From: Clostridium luticellarii | GTDB lineage: Bacteria > Bacillota > Clostridia > Clostridiales > Clostridiaceae | NCBI RefSeq assembly: GCF_002995845.1 | Contig: NZ_PVXP01000002.1 | Span: forward strand, 81,960 to 145,959 | Reading direction: 5' to 3' | DNA: 64,000 nucleotides | Shown here: positions 47,227-56,449 of the stretch, one piece after another | Numbering within the stretch: position 1 is the first letter of the stretch | Layout of the letters: each line of letters starts with the position of its first letter | Made by a program: the position numbers and the translations under genes | The notes under the pieces: generated by a model | What the model was told of the DNA's origin: nothing | The model's database searches: none | What the model saw: the letters and a program-made list of their open reading frames with translations, nothing else

Positions 47227-48384
47227 ATGAATCAAAAAAAGCGGCTGAAAAAGAGAAAAAAGACTTTAAAAGGAAAATTAGTCATATTAGCCATAGGTGT
47301 TCTGGCTATTTTTTCAAGTGTGAGTTGTGGATTTATAGTATACCATTATAATGATATAAAATATTGGGATAACTTGATTTATCCTAAAGTTTCTGTAAAT
47401 GGCACAGATCTATCCGGGAAAACCAAATCAGAAGCCAGAGATATAATAAAAAGAGAATATTCTGATAAAATTCAACAAAAGAAAATTAACATATTGGCAG
47501 GAGATAAAAAATATGAATTATCTTATGCCAATATAAGTCCTTCCTATAATGTAGATGAAGTGATTAACCAGGTATATTCTTATGGAAAAAATGAAAATAT
47601 ATTTAAAAAGTATCAATTATTAAATAATCCCAAAGCTGTAAATTATGAATTGAAGTTTTTTTATGATGAAAAGCCGATAAAAAATTTAGTAAGTGAAATT
47701 GAAAATGAAACCAATTCAGATCCCGTGAATGCATCTTTGAAGATGGGAAACATTGGGTTTGAGGTAATTCCACAGCAAGATGGCGTCAAACTAAAAAAAG
47801 AGGAATTAGAAAAAGAATTGGTTTCCAAAATAGACGGAAGTATAGGACAAAATCCTACTGTAAAGGCAAATCTAGAGACTATTCCGGCCTCAATAAAGGA
47901 GGATGAACTTAAGACAGTGGATACGTTGATATCTAGTTTTAGTACAAACTATGGTTCTATATCCTCCAGCCAAAGGGCAAATAATATAACTCTTGCTACA
48001 AAAAGTATAAACGGATACGTGTTGATGCCTGGGAGTACTTTCAGTTTTAATGGAGTTGTGGGACAAAGAACTGCTGCAAAAGGATATCAGGCTGCTCCGG
48101 TCATTGTTGGTGACAAGGTAGAATCAGGTCTGGGGGGAGGAATATGCCAGGTGTCTACGACTTTATACAACGCAGTATACAAAGCAGGACTTACTTCTAC
48201 GGAGAGGGTACATCATACTCTTCCAGTACATTATGTGGCAGAAGGAATGGATGCCACAGTGGATTATGGCAATATAGATTATAAATTCAGAAATGATTTT
48301 AAATATCCTGTATATATAGAGGGGTATACCTCAGGGGGAAATGTGGCATTTAACCTATATTCAAATTCTGCTGTTGCAAGATAG
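47227..48384 (+). CDS. VanW-family protein with peptidoglycan-binding-like domain
   Basis: About 385 residues. A basic N-terminus and one membrane helix (about 15-38) anchor it, with the rest outside. An extended region with a G5/PG_binding_4-like domain (about 80-200) is followed by the VanW domain (about 250-380), with TLATKSINGYVLMPGS, FSFNGVVGQRTAAKGY and GGGICQVSTTLYNAVYKAGL. VanW function is unknown, although family members are linked to cell-wall or vancomycin-resistance loci. The ATG at 47227 is preferred for the AGAGGTG 7 nt upstream. Confidence 0.87.
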   Translation: MNQKKRLKKRKKTLKGKLVILAIGVLAIFSSVSCGFIVYHYNDIKYWDNLIYPKVSVNGTDLSGKTKSEARDIIKREYSDKIQQKKINILAGDKKYELSYANISPSYNVDEVINQVYSYGKNENIFKKYQLLNNPKAVNYELKFFYDEKPIKNLVSEIENETNSDPVNASLKMGNIGFEVIPQQDGVKLKKEELEKELVSKIDGSIGQNPTVKANLETIPASIKEDELKTVDTLISSFSTNYGSISSSQRANNITLATKSINGYVLMPGSTFSFNGVVGQRTAAKGYQAAPVIVGDKVESGLGGGICQVSTTLYNAVYKAGLTSTERVHHTLPVHYVAEGMDATVDYGNIDYKFRNDFKYPVYIEGYTSGGNVAFNLYSNSAVAR

Positions 48385-48466
48385 TTGCGAAATAAAAAAG
48401 TAGATTATTTTCCTATTGTTTTCTGGTTCTGATTGTGATATACTATTTGAGTAACAAATCGACCAT

Positions 48467-48553
48467 GCGGATATGGCGGAACTGGCAGACGCGCTAGATT
48501 CAGGTTCTAGTGAAAGAAATTTCATGCAGGTTCAAGTCCTGTTATCCGCACCA
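48467..48553 (+). tRNA. tRNA-Leu: tRNA-Leu (anticodon CAG)
   Basis: An 87-nt tRNA with acceptor pairs GCGGATA/TATCCGC, discriminator A and encoded CCA (48551-48553). The anticodon stem CTAGA/TCTAG encloses TTCAGGT with CAG at 48501-48503. The long variable arm (TGAAAGAAATTTCA) marks it as a class II leucine tRNA. The T-arm GTTCAAGTC is intact. It forms the left boundary of the accessory region. Confidence 0.96.
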
Positions 48554-48608
48554 GAAGATTAGGTCAAAATAGATGCAGGGCTGAAAAGCCAGTGCTTATG
48601 CGGCCTGA

Positions 48609-48801
48609 CGAGGGTTTTGAATGAAAAATTCAAGACCCTCGTTTTTCATAGATGCACCTCGCTATTTAACAAGAAAGCGAGGTGTTTCTCATTTTTAGCT
48701 GGAAAATCAGTCCGGCAAACAATTTAATAAAGCCAATACTCTACAGGGCAATTTTGAAGCGGACATGTTCTTTGTAACTGAAAGACACAGCCGCTTTTTT
48801 T
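48609..48801 (+). terminator. Three hairpin terminators after the tRNA
   Basis: Tandem structures: CGAGGGT...ACCCTCG with TTTTT (48609-48646), CACCTCGCT...AGCGAGGTG with TTT (48655-48687), and AAGCGG...CCGCTT with TTTTTTT (48757-48801). Intervening sequence holds no gene. GC-rich pieces like these are common at the edges of integrative elements. Confidence 0.75.
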
Positions 48802-48836
48802 GTTGCCTAAAATCAAAAAGAAAGGACAGATGAACC

Positions 48837-48926
48837 ATGAAAAACGAACTGCAAACCCTGCGGTTATTCAGCCCTTTCTTTCCTCATATCTACAGAGAGA
48901 ATGGCATATTCAATCTTCATACTTGA
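48837..48926 (+). CDS. Possible small protein of 29 residues, unrecognised
   Basis: Reads MKNELQTLRLFSPFFPHIYR and ends NLHT. An AAAGGAC site lies about 9 nt before the ATG. It could be a truncated remnant of an element-borne gene. Nothing else supports it. A small hairpin with T-run follows at about 48941-48966. Confidence 0.25.
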   Translation: MKNELQTLRLFSPFFPHIYRENGIFNLHT

Positions 48927-48966
48927 ACAGTGTACAGAAACTCATATATAGAAATGAGCTTGTTTT

Positions 48967-50220
48967 TTACAGATTCTGCTGAAAAAAGTTGATTGTTTGC
49001 TCCCAAGAATCAATTGAATCCTGTAAACTTCCTTCCCAAGCATAGTGTTTCTTATACCTGATATTTGGCTGATTTGCTACGGTCAATATATGCCCGCAGT
49101 TTTTATAAATCTTTGCTGTAAAAGTTTTATCCGACTGTTTTCTGAGCTTAATTCTGGCTGAAATTTTCTCAATCGAACCAGCGCTATCCCATATTTCATC
49201 CTCTTGTGCTCCCAAGCACAGCAGAGCACCATTATACTTTTCAATCCTTATTTCAGCATTTTTGGGATTGTTTGACGGAGGCCGCTTAGCAATTTTAGTG
49301 AGCAAATATTGTACAATGTGGAATTTCTTAAAAGGAAGTTCTTTACCTTGGTATGTCCATGAAGACGAATGCGAAGGTTTCCACCCACACATGCCTTCTA
49401 AAACAATATTCGAAGGTGAATTTGCAACTACGCACTTAATGTTTTGGAAGTATGTTGCGGCAGTCAAAGCCAGTTCAGCCCCTTTTGAGCGCCCGTACAA
49501 ACCTATCCTTTTTTCGTCAACTTGCGGTAGTAATGCTAAATATGAAGCACTTGGTTCAATGATTTCAATCGGAATTTTCTCTAAATTTCTAGATAAGCCT
49601 GTTAACCCAAAGTAACCCACCGCTAAGGCCACAAAACCATGACTTGCAAACAGCTGCGCGATATTTTGAGCTTTCTCTATACGCCCGTCGCTACCACTGA
49701 CAACGATAATCGCCGGCTTCTGTGATTGTCTTTTCTCGAAGAAAACTCTTCCGCAGGCTTCACCTAAGTCGATATCTTTTGATGCAATTGTCGGCAATTG
49801 GTAATACCTGAGAAATGAGTTTGCTGCAATTACTTTTCCATGTTCGACGATTGAAATTACAATTTGAAATTTATCGTTTTTTGCAATACTTTTCAGATTT
49901 TGAGGCAATTTGATCTTTTTTGTATTTTTGGGCTGGCTATTGTAAAACAAGCCCATTTGAGCTATTCCTTTGTAAGATCCATCAATTGCGCAGCTATCTT
50001 TTAGAGAAATTCTTCCAGACTCGTCGGCCTGTACTGAGATTTTCGATTCCCAAATATTATTTGTACCTAAGTTCGTTGGCACATTAATACAGTAATAGTT
50101 TTTCAATTCCTGCTTAATTTCATAAATCTTATGCGGATCAAGATTATCGACGATAATGTTATATGCACAGTCAGCTAGTACGCTCTCACTATTCAATCGA
50201 ATTTCAATTTTCTTTGACAT
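48967..50220 (-). CDS. Acyl-CoA thioesterase / BAAT-family protein
   Basis: A 417-residue protein with an N-terminal Thio_hydro/BAAT-N type beta domain (about 10-130) and a C-terminal alpha/beta hydrolase BAAT-C domain (about 165-410). The nucleophile Ser lies in LYGRSKGAEL, the acid is probably Asp in QEDEIWD, and the His is in NCGHILTVA. Relatives hydrolyse acyl-CoA or transfer acyl groups to amino acids. It is soluble, with no signal peptide. It is the last gene on the reverse strand of this accessory cluster, after broken transporter and hydrolase genes. Confidence 0.85.
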   Translation of the reverse strand: MSKKIEIRLNSESVLADCAYNIIVDNLDPHKIYEIKQELKNYYCINVPTNLGTNNIWESKISVQADESGRISLKDSCAIDGSYKGIAQMGLFYNSQPKNTKKIKLPQNLKSIAKNDKFQIVISIVEHGKVIAANSFLRYYQLPTIASKDIDLGEACGRVFFEKRQSQKPAIIVVSGSDGRIEKAQNIAQLFASHGFVALAVGYFGLTGLSRNLEKIPIEIIEPSASYLALLPQVDEKRIGLYGRSKGAELALTAATYFQNIKCVVANSPSNIVLEGMCGWKPSHSSSWTYQGKELPFKKFHIVQYLLTKIAKRPPSNNPKNAEIRIEKYNGALLCLGAQEDEIWDSAGSIEKISARIKLRKQSDKTFTAKIYKNCGHILTVANQPNIRYKKHYAWEGSLQDSIDSWEQTINFFQQNL

Positions 50221-50354
50221 AGGTCAGTCCTCTTCTCTAAAATATTATTTTAAGTTTGCAGTGTCCAAGTGGATGCTGTATTTTTGCGTTAAGGAGGTTT
50301 TGAAATGAGTAAGCAGATTACTACTATTCCTGCAAAAAGTAATTTGTTTCTTTT

Positions 50355-51271
50355 TTACTTTTTGTAGCCTGGTTTATAGGCTGATGGGGCGAACTTAGGT
50401 TGTAAAATACCTGCTAAGGCAAACATAAGAACGGCTGTCCAGATGCAACTGTAGCTGATCCAATCGATGGATGACAGTTTTTCATGAAAAACGAAAATTC
50501 CTAGCAGGAAACTAATTGTAGGGGAAATGTACTGTAAAAAACCTACTATGGAGAGACGGGTTCGCTTTGCTCCTTCGGTAAACAGTAAGAGCGGCACAGC
50601 TGTGACAATTCCCGAACTAAGCAATAACGCCGTCGTCAAAAGGTCAATTTTACCGATGGCACCTGCGCCAACATATTGTATCCAAAGGATATAACCGATG
50701 GCAAAGGGTGCGGTCAGCATCATTTCCATCGTTAGCCCCACAGATGCGTCCAGCGGAACTATTTTCTTGATGAGTCCGTAGAGAGCGAAGCTGACGGCTA
50801 AGATTAGGGAGATCCACGGAAATTTTCCGTAAGCAGCAACCAGAATCAAGATACCAGTTGCCGCAACGGCCAATGCTGTTTTTTGTATAGGGCTTAGTTT
50901 TTCTTTAAAGATTGTAACGCCCAACATAATCGCAATTAGCGGGTTGATAAAATATCCCATGCTTGCTTCGACTACATGGCCAGAATTTACCGCCCATATA
51001 TATATATGAGCCAGTTGGCGCAGTTAAAAAGAGTCGCCAGAAAAACTAAGCCAATATTTTTTGGATGTAAAAAACTACGGAGCAGTTGGCCTTTTTTCCC
51101 AATTGAGGAGATATAAATCACCATGAATGCAAGTGCCCATACAATTCTGTGCGCTAGTATTTGATCCAAAGGTACCTGCTTGAGGAGATTCCAGAACAGT
51201 GGCAGAATTCCCCAGAGAGCAGATGCCGATGCACTGCAAATAAAGCCTTTATTTTCGTCAGTAAGATTCAT
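50355..51271 (-). pseudogene. rarD: RarD/EamA-type transporter, frameshifted
   Basis: Encodes a RarD-family ten-helix drug/metabolite transporter. The N-terminal part (51271 to about 50987) ends in NCANWLIYIYGR then a stop. The C-terminal part (from about 50996 to 50355) begins WAVNSGHVVEASMGYFINPL in another frame. Removing one AT unit from the (AT)6 tract at 50996-51007 restores NWLIYIWAVNSGHVVEAS. It is therefore either a pseudogene or a slippage-switched gene. All other family features look intact. Confidence 0.85.
50996..51007. repeat. (AT)6 dinucleotide tract at the rarD frameshift
   Basis: Twelve bases of alternating A and T sit exactly at the frame break. Five units would give an open frame. 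Confidence 0.85.
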
Positions 51272-51294
51272 ATGTAAACCTGCCTTTATCGCTT

Positions 51295-52524
51295 TTATAT
51301 GCTTTGGAGGGTCTCCTCGATCCAGTTGAAGATGCTGCTGTTCGCAAAAAGTTTGGCACCTACCTCACAGTGTTCGGCTGCGTCCTGCTCTCGAGTAAAC
51401 AGCAGATACTTCTTGGGGCAGTGGAGCTGATCATAGAGCCGCTTTGCCTGGCCTGGAAAGTTGGTTTCATTTTCACTGTCCACAATTAGTGTGGGTCACT
51501 CGATTTGCTGCACTACATTACCCAGATAATAGTGTTTTGCCTTGAGCATGAATTCTTTGAGATTTTTGACCCCGAAGACATACATTCCATGCCTAAGTGC
51601 CCAATTGACTTGAGCGCTTTGAGCCATCTGCTTTTTCATAATGGTGTCCACTTTTGTCTCTGGCGTAGTAGCGATGTTTTGAAAAAACTCTTCTCGTTCC
51701 ATACCCTCGGGCCGGCGCTCACCCATAAAATCATAAACTCCGCTGTTGGCGACACAAGCTGACAATCTATGTTCAAATGCGGCTGCTCGGGGCGCCAGAT
51801 ATCCTCCCATGCTTTGCCCCCACAGAATGATTTTTTGGGAATTGACGCCTAGCTTTCCAATTAGAAAATCCACCACGGGTGACAGTACATTTTCCCAATC
51901 TGGACGGAATGGGATTTCTCTTCTGCGGATCATCTCACCCTGACCTGGGCCTTCAAATGATAGGCAGTTCATCCCACGCTTCAGGGCCTTTAGTGCGATG
52001 CCGTACATTTCTTCTTTTGTGCCGTCATATCCGTTGAGAAGGATCAATGTGGGTGCGGTCTTTGTGTCTTCCCCTTTGGAAACAGGGTAAAAAAGTGCCG
52101 GAAGACTTGTCTTTTCATAAGGAATTTCCATAGGCAGGATAACGGTTGTTCCGTATTGGATGACTTTTTGAAAGCAGTCCAGAGCAAGTGCATCCATTTG
52201 CTCCAGTTTGTCACTTGCTTCTGCACTGCAGTTTTCCGTCATCAAAACGCCGCGGTAGAAAGCTGCAGCCCGATAATAATTGGACGCCCGCAGAAATGTT
52301 TCGGCGGCACTCGTGAAATGATGGCCAACGAGGAATTCTTCGGCAGTATGGCGCATCCGGTCTGCTGTACTGGCCCATTCCCTATACCAACTGTTGTAAT
52401 CACCCTCCCGGATGACCCGGGCTGTATTGAGGACTTCATTGACATCAGCCTGCCCTGAAGATACTTCACTGAGCATACGTAGCACTTGAAAAGAAATCTG
52501 TTCGTCTTCAATATTAATTTTCAT
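51295..52524 (-). pseudogene. FrsA-like alpha/beta hydrolase with in-frame TGA
   Basis: An alpha/beta hydrolase (DUF1100/FrsA type) of about 409 codons starting MKINIEDEQIS, nucleophile Ser in LWGQSMGGYLAP. An in-frame TGA at 51496-51498 interrupts it, and the reading frame continues as PTLIVDSENETNFPGQAKRL in the conserved C-terminal part. The stop falls before the acid/His region, so the truncated protein is probably inactive. It overlaps the TetR gene end by 11 nt and is likely regulated by it. A single-base change of a Cys, Trp or Arg codon would explain the stop. Confidence 0.8.
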
Positions 52525-53167
52525 GATATTCACTCTCCCAGTATGTGGCAATATTTTGTTCCATTTCCTTTAGCATCTGCATGTTATATGCTGCACCCAA
52601 TACCCGTTCATAAAAATCACCGACAGCCCTCGCCATGCGAAGCATTTCTTCTCGATTGTAAGTAAAGAACGCAGGATCGAAAACAAACTTGGTGGCTGTA
52701 AGCAGAAACTGTGCTGCTTCGTCCGGGTAAGAGGTAGTGAAGCATCCTTCTTTTACGCCTTGTCGAATCAGTTCTGCATAAATGGGCTTGAGTTTGTTGA
52801 TGCGGCTGACGATATACTGCAGGTGGGCAGATGTATAGCGGCTTTCGTGTAAAACATCAAAAAGGCTATCGTTATGTCGGTTCATGCGAAAATCCTGTAT
52901 GGTCAGCAGATTAAGTTTCTGGATCGGGTTAATGTCGGTCCGATTCAGTGTTTTCCGCATCTCCTTTATAGTATTTTCCGTGACCAGTTCTAATACTGCT
53001 GCAAAAATATCATCCTTTGATCGGAAATAGTTGTAAAACGATCCCTGTGCAATATGCAGTTCTTTGACGATATCGCTCACGCTGGTGTGATCTACACCAT
53101 TTTTACGAAATAAAGCTAATGCGGTGGAAAGCAGGTCTTCTTTTTTGATGCTTGGTTGTCTTGCCAT
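52514..53167 (-). CDS. TetR-family transcriptional regulator
   Basis: About 217 residues, starting MARQPSIKKEDLL. The N-terminal helix-turn-helix contains TSVSDIVKELHIAQGSFYNYF and the C-terminal ligand domain is divergent. The ATG at 53167 has GGAGG (CCTCC on the plus strand at 53176-53180) just before it. It is the first gene of a reverse-strand unit with the broken hydrolase and rarD. A perfect palindrome in its own promoter suggests autorepression. Confidence 0.9.
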   Translation of the reverse strand: MARQPSIKKEDLLSTALALFRKNGVDHTSVSDIVKELHIAQGSFYNYFRSKDDIFAAVLELVTENTIKEMRKTLNRTDINPIQKLNLLTIQDFRMNRHNDSLFDVLHESRYTSAHLQYIVSRINKLKPIYAELIRQGVKEGCFTTSYPDEAAQFLLTATKFVFDPAFFTYNREEMLRMARAVGDFYERVLGAAYNMQMLKEMEQNIATYWESEYHEN

Positions 53168-53186
53168 TAGTAACACCTCCAAATAA

Positions 53187-53237
53187 TTAATGACTGACAT
53201 CAGTCATTAATATAGCATAATCTGCTATTGCTGTCAA
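53187..53237 (-). promoter_or_regulatory. TetR promoter with 11-bp inverted-repeat operator
   Basis: On the reverse strand TTGACA (53232-53237) and TATATT (53209-53214) are spaced by 17 nt. The perfect inverted repeat TTAATGACTGA/TCAGTCATTAA (53187-53210, 2-nt spacer) overlaps the -10 and the start region. This is a typical autoregulated TetR operator. Confidence 0.85.
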
Positions 53238-53313
53238 CTATCTTTTTATGCCATGGTTTATTATTGCTTAATCCTATAAGAGATGATATGATTATTACAT
53301 CTTTTTTGCAGGA

Positions 53314-53755
53314 TTGAATCCTGCGCTTTCAATTATCATGATTGTTCTTTCCTGCTTTTTAATGATAGGGACGGGTTTTGTAGAAGAGGTGCTGTTCAGG
53401 GGATTTTTATTTCAAGGTATATATTGCAAATCAGGTGCGAATAAAGCCATTTTTATTTCCGGAATAACCTTTTGGTATAGGGCATGTTGTCAATTTGTTT
53501 AGAGGATATGCTGCTGTAGAGCTGGCAGCACAGATTGGTGTCGCAATAGTAATAGGCATTGTTCTTGCACTGCTTGTGGCTGTCACAAAAAATATCCTGC
53601 CGGGTATTTTTTTTCATATTGTATTTAATATTGGCGGAACTATTACAAATGCATCAGTCAGTGCACAATCCTCTTTGCTGATAGTAATTTTGATTATTTC
53701 CTTATTTTATGCGATATATCTTTCAAAATTCCTACATGGAAAAAATAAAGCGTGA
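53314..53755 (+). pseudogene. CPBP intramembrane protease, truncated and frameshifted
   Basis: A CPBP (Abi) glutamic-type membrane protease fragment. The N-terminal part is missing; the piece starts at LNPALSIIM and contains FVEEVLFRGFLFQG with the conserved EE and R. A surplus T near 53467-53470 breaks the frame. Removing it restores ISGITFGIGHVVNLFRGYAA and joins the C-terminal helices with FHIVFNIGG. It is certainly non-functional as read. Confidence 0.8.
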
Positions 53756-53763
53756 GGTAATAT

Positions 53764-54537
53764 ATGATAAAATCAAATGTAAAATATTTTATGTTTTTGA
53801 TGACAACTTTAATATTATCAGTACCGTTTTATATCTGGGGTGCATTCTTTCCGGTTAAAGGGCTGCCTTTTGGCCTGCCAATCAGCTTTTTAATGATTAT
53901 GGTACCTTTCTTCTTGTCATTGATATATGCATGGAAAGAAAATGGAATAGAAAGAATTACATTTTTGTTTAAAAGTATTTTCGATATAAACAGGGCCAGC
54001 AGATGGTGGATAATTTTTTGTCTGGCATGTATGCCTTTAGTTACGGTGTTAACATATTTTACAATGCGGGTGTTTCCTTTTCCGCTGCCGGCAGAAATAG
54101 TGTTTCCCTATAGAGAGATTCCGCTGATGATAGCTCTTTATTTTCTGGGAGCAATACCTGAAGAATTTGGATGGACAGCTATCCTGACTGAACCACTGAC
54201 CAAAGAATATGGGCCAATTAAAGCAGGTATAATTATCGGGGGAGTGTGGGCCGTCTGGCATATCATTCCCTGGAGCTGGGCACATCCCGCAGGATGGATT
54301 ATTGGAATGTGCATTTTAAATGTTCTTATGAGAACTGCAATGATCTATGCCTATATGTATGGTGGCAAAAGTTTGTTCACAGGTCTGGCTTTTCATACCA
54401 TGATAAATGTGACAACAGGTATTTTTCCCAACTACGGCTCACATGTAAACACATGGCTTTTTAGTGCATGGATGGCTGTTGTACTGTTGTTGGTTATATG
54501 GTTTGTAAAAAGAAAAAATAAAGCTTATGAATACTGA
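53764..54537 (+). CDS. CPBP-family intramembrane metalloprotease/protease
   Basis: A 257-residue protein with about seven to eight membrane helices. The CPBP motif 1 is IPEEFGW (Glu133, Glu134), motif 2 includes VWHIIPWSWAHP and motif 3 is LAFHTMINVT. Family members cleave prenylated or membrane substrates, and bacterial ones often give immunity to bacteriocins. It starts 8 nt after the pseudogene above, with AGGTAATAT before the ATG. Its target is unknown. Confidence 0.87.
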   Translation: MIKSNVKYFMFLMTTLILSVPFYIWGAFFPVKGLPFGLPISFLMIMVPFFLSLIYAWKENGIERITFLFKSIFDINRASRWWIIFCLACMPLVTVLTYFTMRVFPFPLPAEIVFPYREIPLMIALYFLGAIPEEFGWTAILTEPLTKEYGPIKAGIIIGGVWAVWHIIPWSWAHPAGWIIGMCILNVLMRTAMIYAYMYGGKSLFTGLAFHTMINVTTGIFPNYGSHVNTWLFSAWMAVVLLLVIWFVKRKNKAYEY

Positions 54538-54595
54538 TGATCCTATTGATGTTTTTTTCATCTTTATTCAAAGACCGTCATATCTCTGAAGTACA

Positions 54596-55450
54596 TTATA
54601 CACGAAATGTCTGTTTATAATGTGCTCTGCTTTTCCAGTAGATAAATAGGACAACAAGGAAGGATATGGTCTGGGCAATGGCAATGCGGAGCATTTGCAA
54701 TTCATCTGTGCCGGAGGCCGTTGCCATATGTAAAATGTTGATGATTATATTATTTGTGAAGTGATCAGCCATAGACATCCAGAGTGAACCTGTAATTTTA
54801 GTAAGCAGACAGAATTTTATTCCTGTAATTCCTGTTGTTAAAATAAGTATAAGGGAAATCATGACAGTTCCGCTCATGCTGGTTTTCCCGTCCAGTAGAT
54901 TGCGCACAGGAGCTGCTATATGCCAGATGCCAAATAGGAGAGAGGATAAAACAGCAGCTTTGACAAAGGAGTATTTTATTTCGAAGAGTTTGATGAACAA
55001 ACCCCGGAAGATACCTTCTTCCATGGCCACATTTATAATATTCCCGATAATGCAAAAAGTGAAAAACAACAAACCGGTTTGTCTGCCTTGATTTCCATCA
55101 ATGGCATAGCTGGTTACATAGATCTGCAGTGAAGGGGTGTTACCTCCTGACAATTGCATAAAAAATTCAATACCATAGGCAATTGTAAATACGGCTGCTC
55201 CAAGCAGGAAGCCATATAGTGCATTTCTGACTGCTGATCTGCCAGTGAAACCCACTTGAGACCAGCTGAATGAAAAATATCGTATTGAAAATGCCAGCAC
55301 AAGGATACCAGCCAGTTTGTGTATGAATGCTTCACCGAAAATACTCTGATCAGTGCGGATAAACATGTATTCAAATACTCTCAATACAAAACATATCAGA
55401 TAAATAACCAGTATGGACTTCCACGGATGATACAATCTATTTTTTCCCAT
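54596..55450 (-). CDS. CPBP-family intramembrane protease
   Basis: A 284-residue membrane protein with eight predicted helices. Motif 1 is [12 protein letters not shown] (Glu144, Glu145, Arg149), motif 2 is FGIWHIAAP and motif 3 is MADHFTNN. It is a second intact CPBP member, transcribed convergently with the one at 53764. Ribosome site AAAGGAGCATCA precedes the ATG. The function is unknown, but the family often processes or resists bacteriocin-like peptides. Confidence 0.87.
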   Translation of the reverse strand: MGKNRLYHPWKSILVIYLICFVLRVFEYMFIRTDQSIFGEAFIHKLAGILVLAFSIRYFSFSWSQVGFTGRSAVRNALYGFLLGAAVFTIAYGIEFFMQLSGGNTPSLQIYVTSYAIDGNQGRQTGLLFFTFCIIGNIINVAMEEGIFRGLFIKLFEIKYSFVKAAVLSSLLFGIWHIAAPVRNLLDGKTSMSGTVMISLILILTTGITGIKFCLLTKITGSLWMSMADHFTNNIIINILHMATASGTDELQMLRIAIAQTISFLVVLFIYWKSRAHYKQTFRV

Positions 55451-55517
55451 ATTGATGCTCCTTTTAATTTATTTCATTATCTAGACTCTATTTTAACATA
55501 AAAGAAAGCACAGAGTT

Positions 55518-55937
55518 CTATCGTCCTCTGTGCTTTTCCCTATGCTTTTTCTGTCTCAATTCAAATTGTCTTTTCTTTTCTGCTTCACGTTGCTTGCGGG
55601 AGCGGGATTTACGTTCAATTCTGCATTGATCCCGTTGAAGCTTCAATGCCTGCTGTGCCTTTGTACCAATGCCTGTTTTCTGCAATTGCCTTTTTAGTGT
55701 TCGCTGCATTCGTTTGGGGTTTGTATGTTTTTCATCAGGCCCTATTGCTTCAATGGATGGACTGAATTTTAACCTATTCCAGTTTTTAAGTACAAAATCA
55801 TAGATTTCGCAGTCTCTGGGTTCAGCACCAAAAGTGATTTTACAAACTTCATATTTTCCCTTGTATTCGCATTCGCAAACACCTACCCAGAACGGTTCTT
55901 CAAAAAATACAGTTAATTTTGACAGAGCCTTGTCCAT
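55518..55937 (-). CDS. yjdF: YjdF family protein (DUF2992)
   Basis: A 139-residue protein opening MDKALSKLTVFFEEPFWVGV, then YEVCKITFGAEPRDCEIYDF, followed by a strongly basic Arg/Lys tail (ERKSRSRKQREAEKKR). This fits the YjdF family, whose genes are controlled by a yjdF-motif RNA that binds azaaromatic compounds. The ATG at 55937 follows AAAGGAGGAATATCT. A structured leader and consensus promoter lie upstream, so regulation by a small planar aromatic compound is likely. The biochemical function is unknown. Confidence 0.85.
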   Translation of the reverse strand: MDKALSKLTVFFEEPFWVGVCECEYKGKYEVCKITFGAEPRDCEIYDFVLKNWNRLKFSPSIEAIGPDEKHTNPKRMQRTLKRQLQKTGIGTKAQQALKLQRDQCRIERKSRSRKQREAEKKRQFELRQKKHREKHRGR

Positions 55938-55947
55938 AGATATTCCT

Positions 55948-56050
55948 CCTTTATGTCTGCCTTGCAAAGAACGGACAACCAAGGAGGTAGGTTACTGACA
56001 GTTTAAGCTGCGTCCGGACTACCAACCGGAACTGTGTTTTTATCTTTGCT
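55948..56050 (-). ncRNA. Candidate yjdF-motif riboswitch leader
   Basis: About 100 nt between the promoter and yjdF. On the reverse strand an ACAGTT/AACTGT outer stem encloses TCCGG...CCGGA. GGTAG in the loop can pair with CTACC downstream as a possible pseudoknot. I know the yjdF class sits at this place, but I could not check the consensus. Confidence 0.5.
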
Positions 56051-56056
56051 GCTTAA

Positions 56057-56085
56057 ATACTAGCTTTTTTAGTGGTGTCTGTCAA
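56057..56085 (-). promoter_or_regulatory. Promoter of yjdF
   Basis: On the reverse strand TTGACA (plus 56080-56085) and TAGTAT (plus 56057-56062) are spaced by 17 nt. The start would be about 110 nt before the yjdF ATG. Confidence 0.75.
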
Positions 56086-56103
56086 GGTTGACATCAATTT
56101 ATA

Positions 56104-56383
56104 TTACATCGCTTCGAGCAATTTTAATGCTTCTTCTTTCTCTTTTTTAAATACATGAATGTAGGTGTCATATGTTGTTGATATATCTGCATGACCAAGC
56201 CACTGACTTACAACACTGATACTGACACCTGCTTTCAATGCTCTGCTGGCAAAGGTATGTCTAAGTTGATGAATGGTTAAAGGCTTATCAATATCTGCTT
56301 TTTCAAGCATTCTTGATAGTAAACCATGAAAACCATCATTATAGGATAAATCATATTTATCCCCAAATAAAAATGACCTTTTT
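56104..56383 (-). pseudogene. Tyrosine recombinase (integrase) C-terminal remnant
   Basis: A tyrosine recombinase fragment with HQLRHTFASRALKAG (catalytic Arg and His), VVSQWLGHADISTTYDTY (His and nucleophile Tyr) and an upstream section reading DKYDLSYNDGFHGLLSRM. Only the last 90 or so codons remain, and the start and N-terminal DNA-binding domain are lost. The frame breaks near 56383. It is the clearest mobile-element relic in the island. Confidence 0.85.
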
Positions 56384-56449
56384 TAGAAAATCATCCTGTT
56401 TAAAATAATGAGATTTATATTTTAATCTCATAATAGAAGCCTCTTTGTT

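Noticed and set aside
48800..48982. Forward open frame of 60 codons after the tRNA
   Set aside because: It lacks a convincing ribosome site, overlaps a terminator T-run and a hairpin, and has no recognisable composition.
51496..51498. Selenocysteine at the in-frame TGA
   Set aside because: The codon is outside the catalytic site of an alpha/beta hydrolase, no SECIS-like hairpin was evident directly after it, and neighbouring genes are also broken. A nonsense mutation is simpler.
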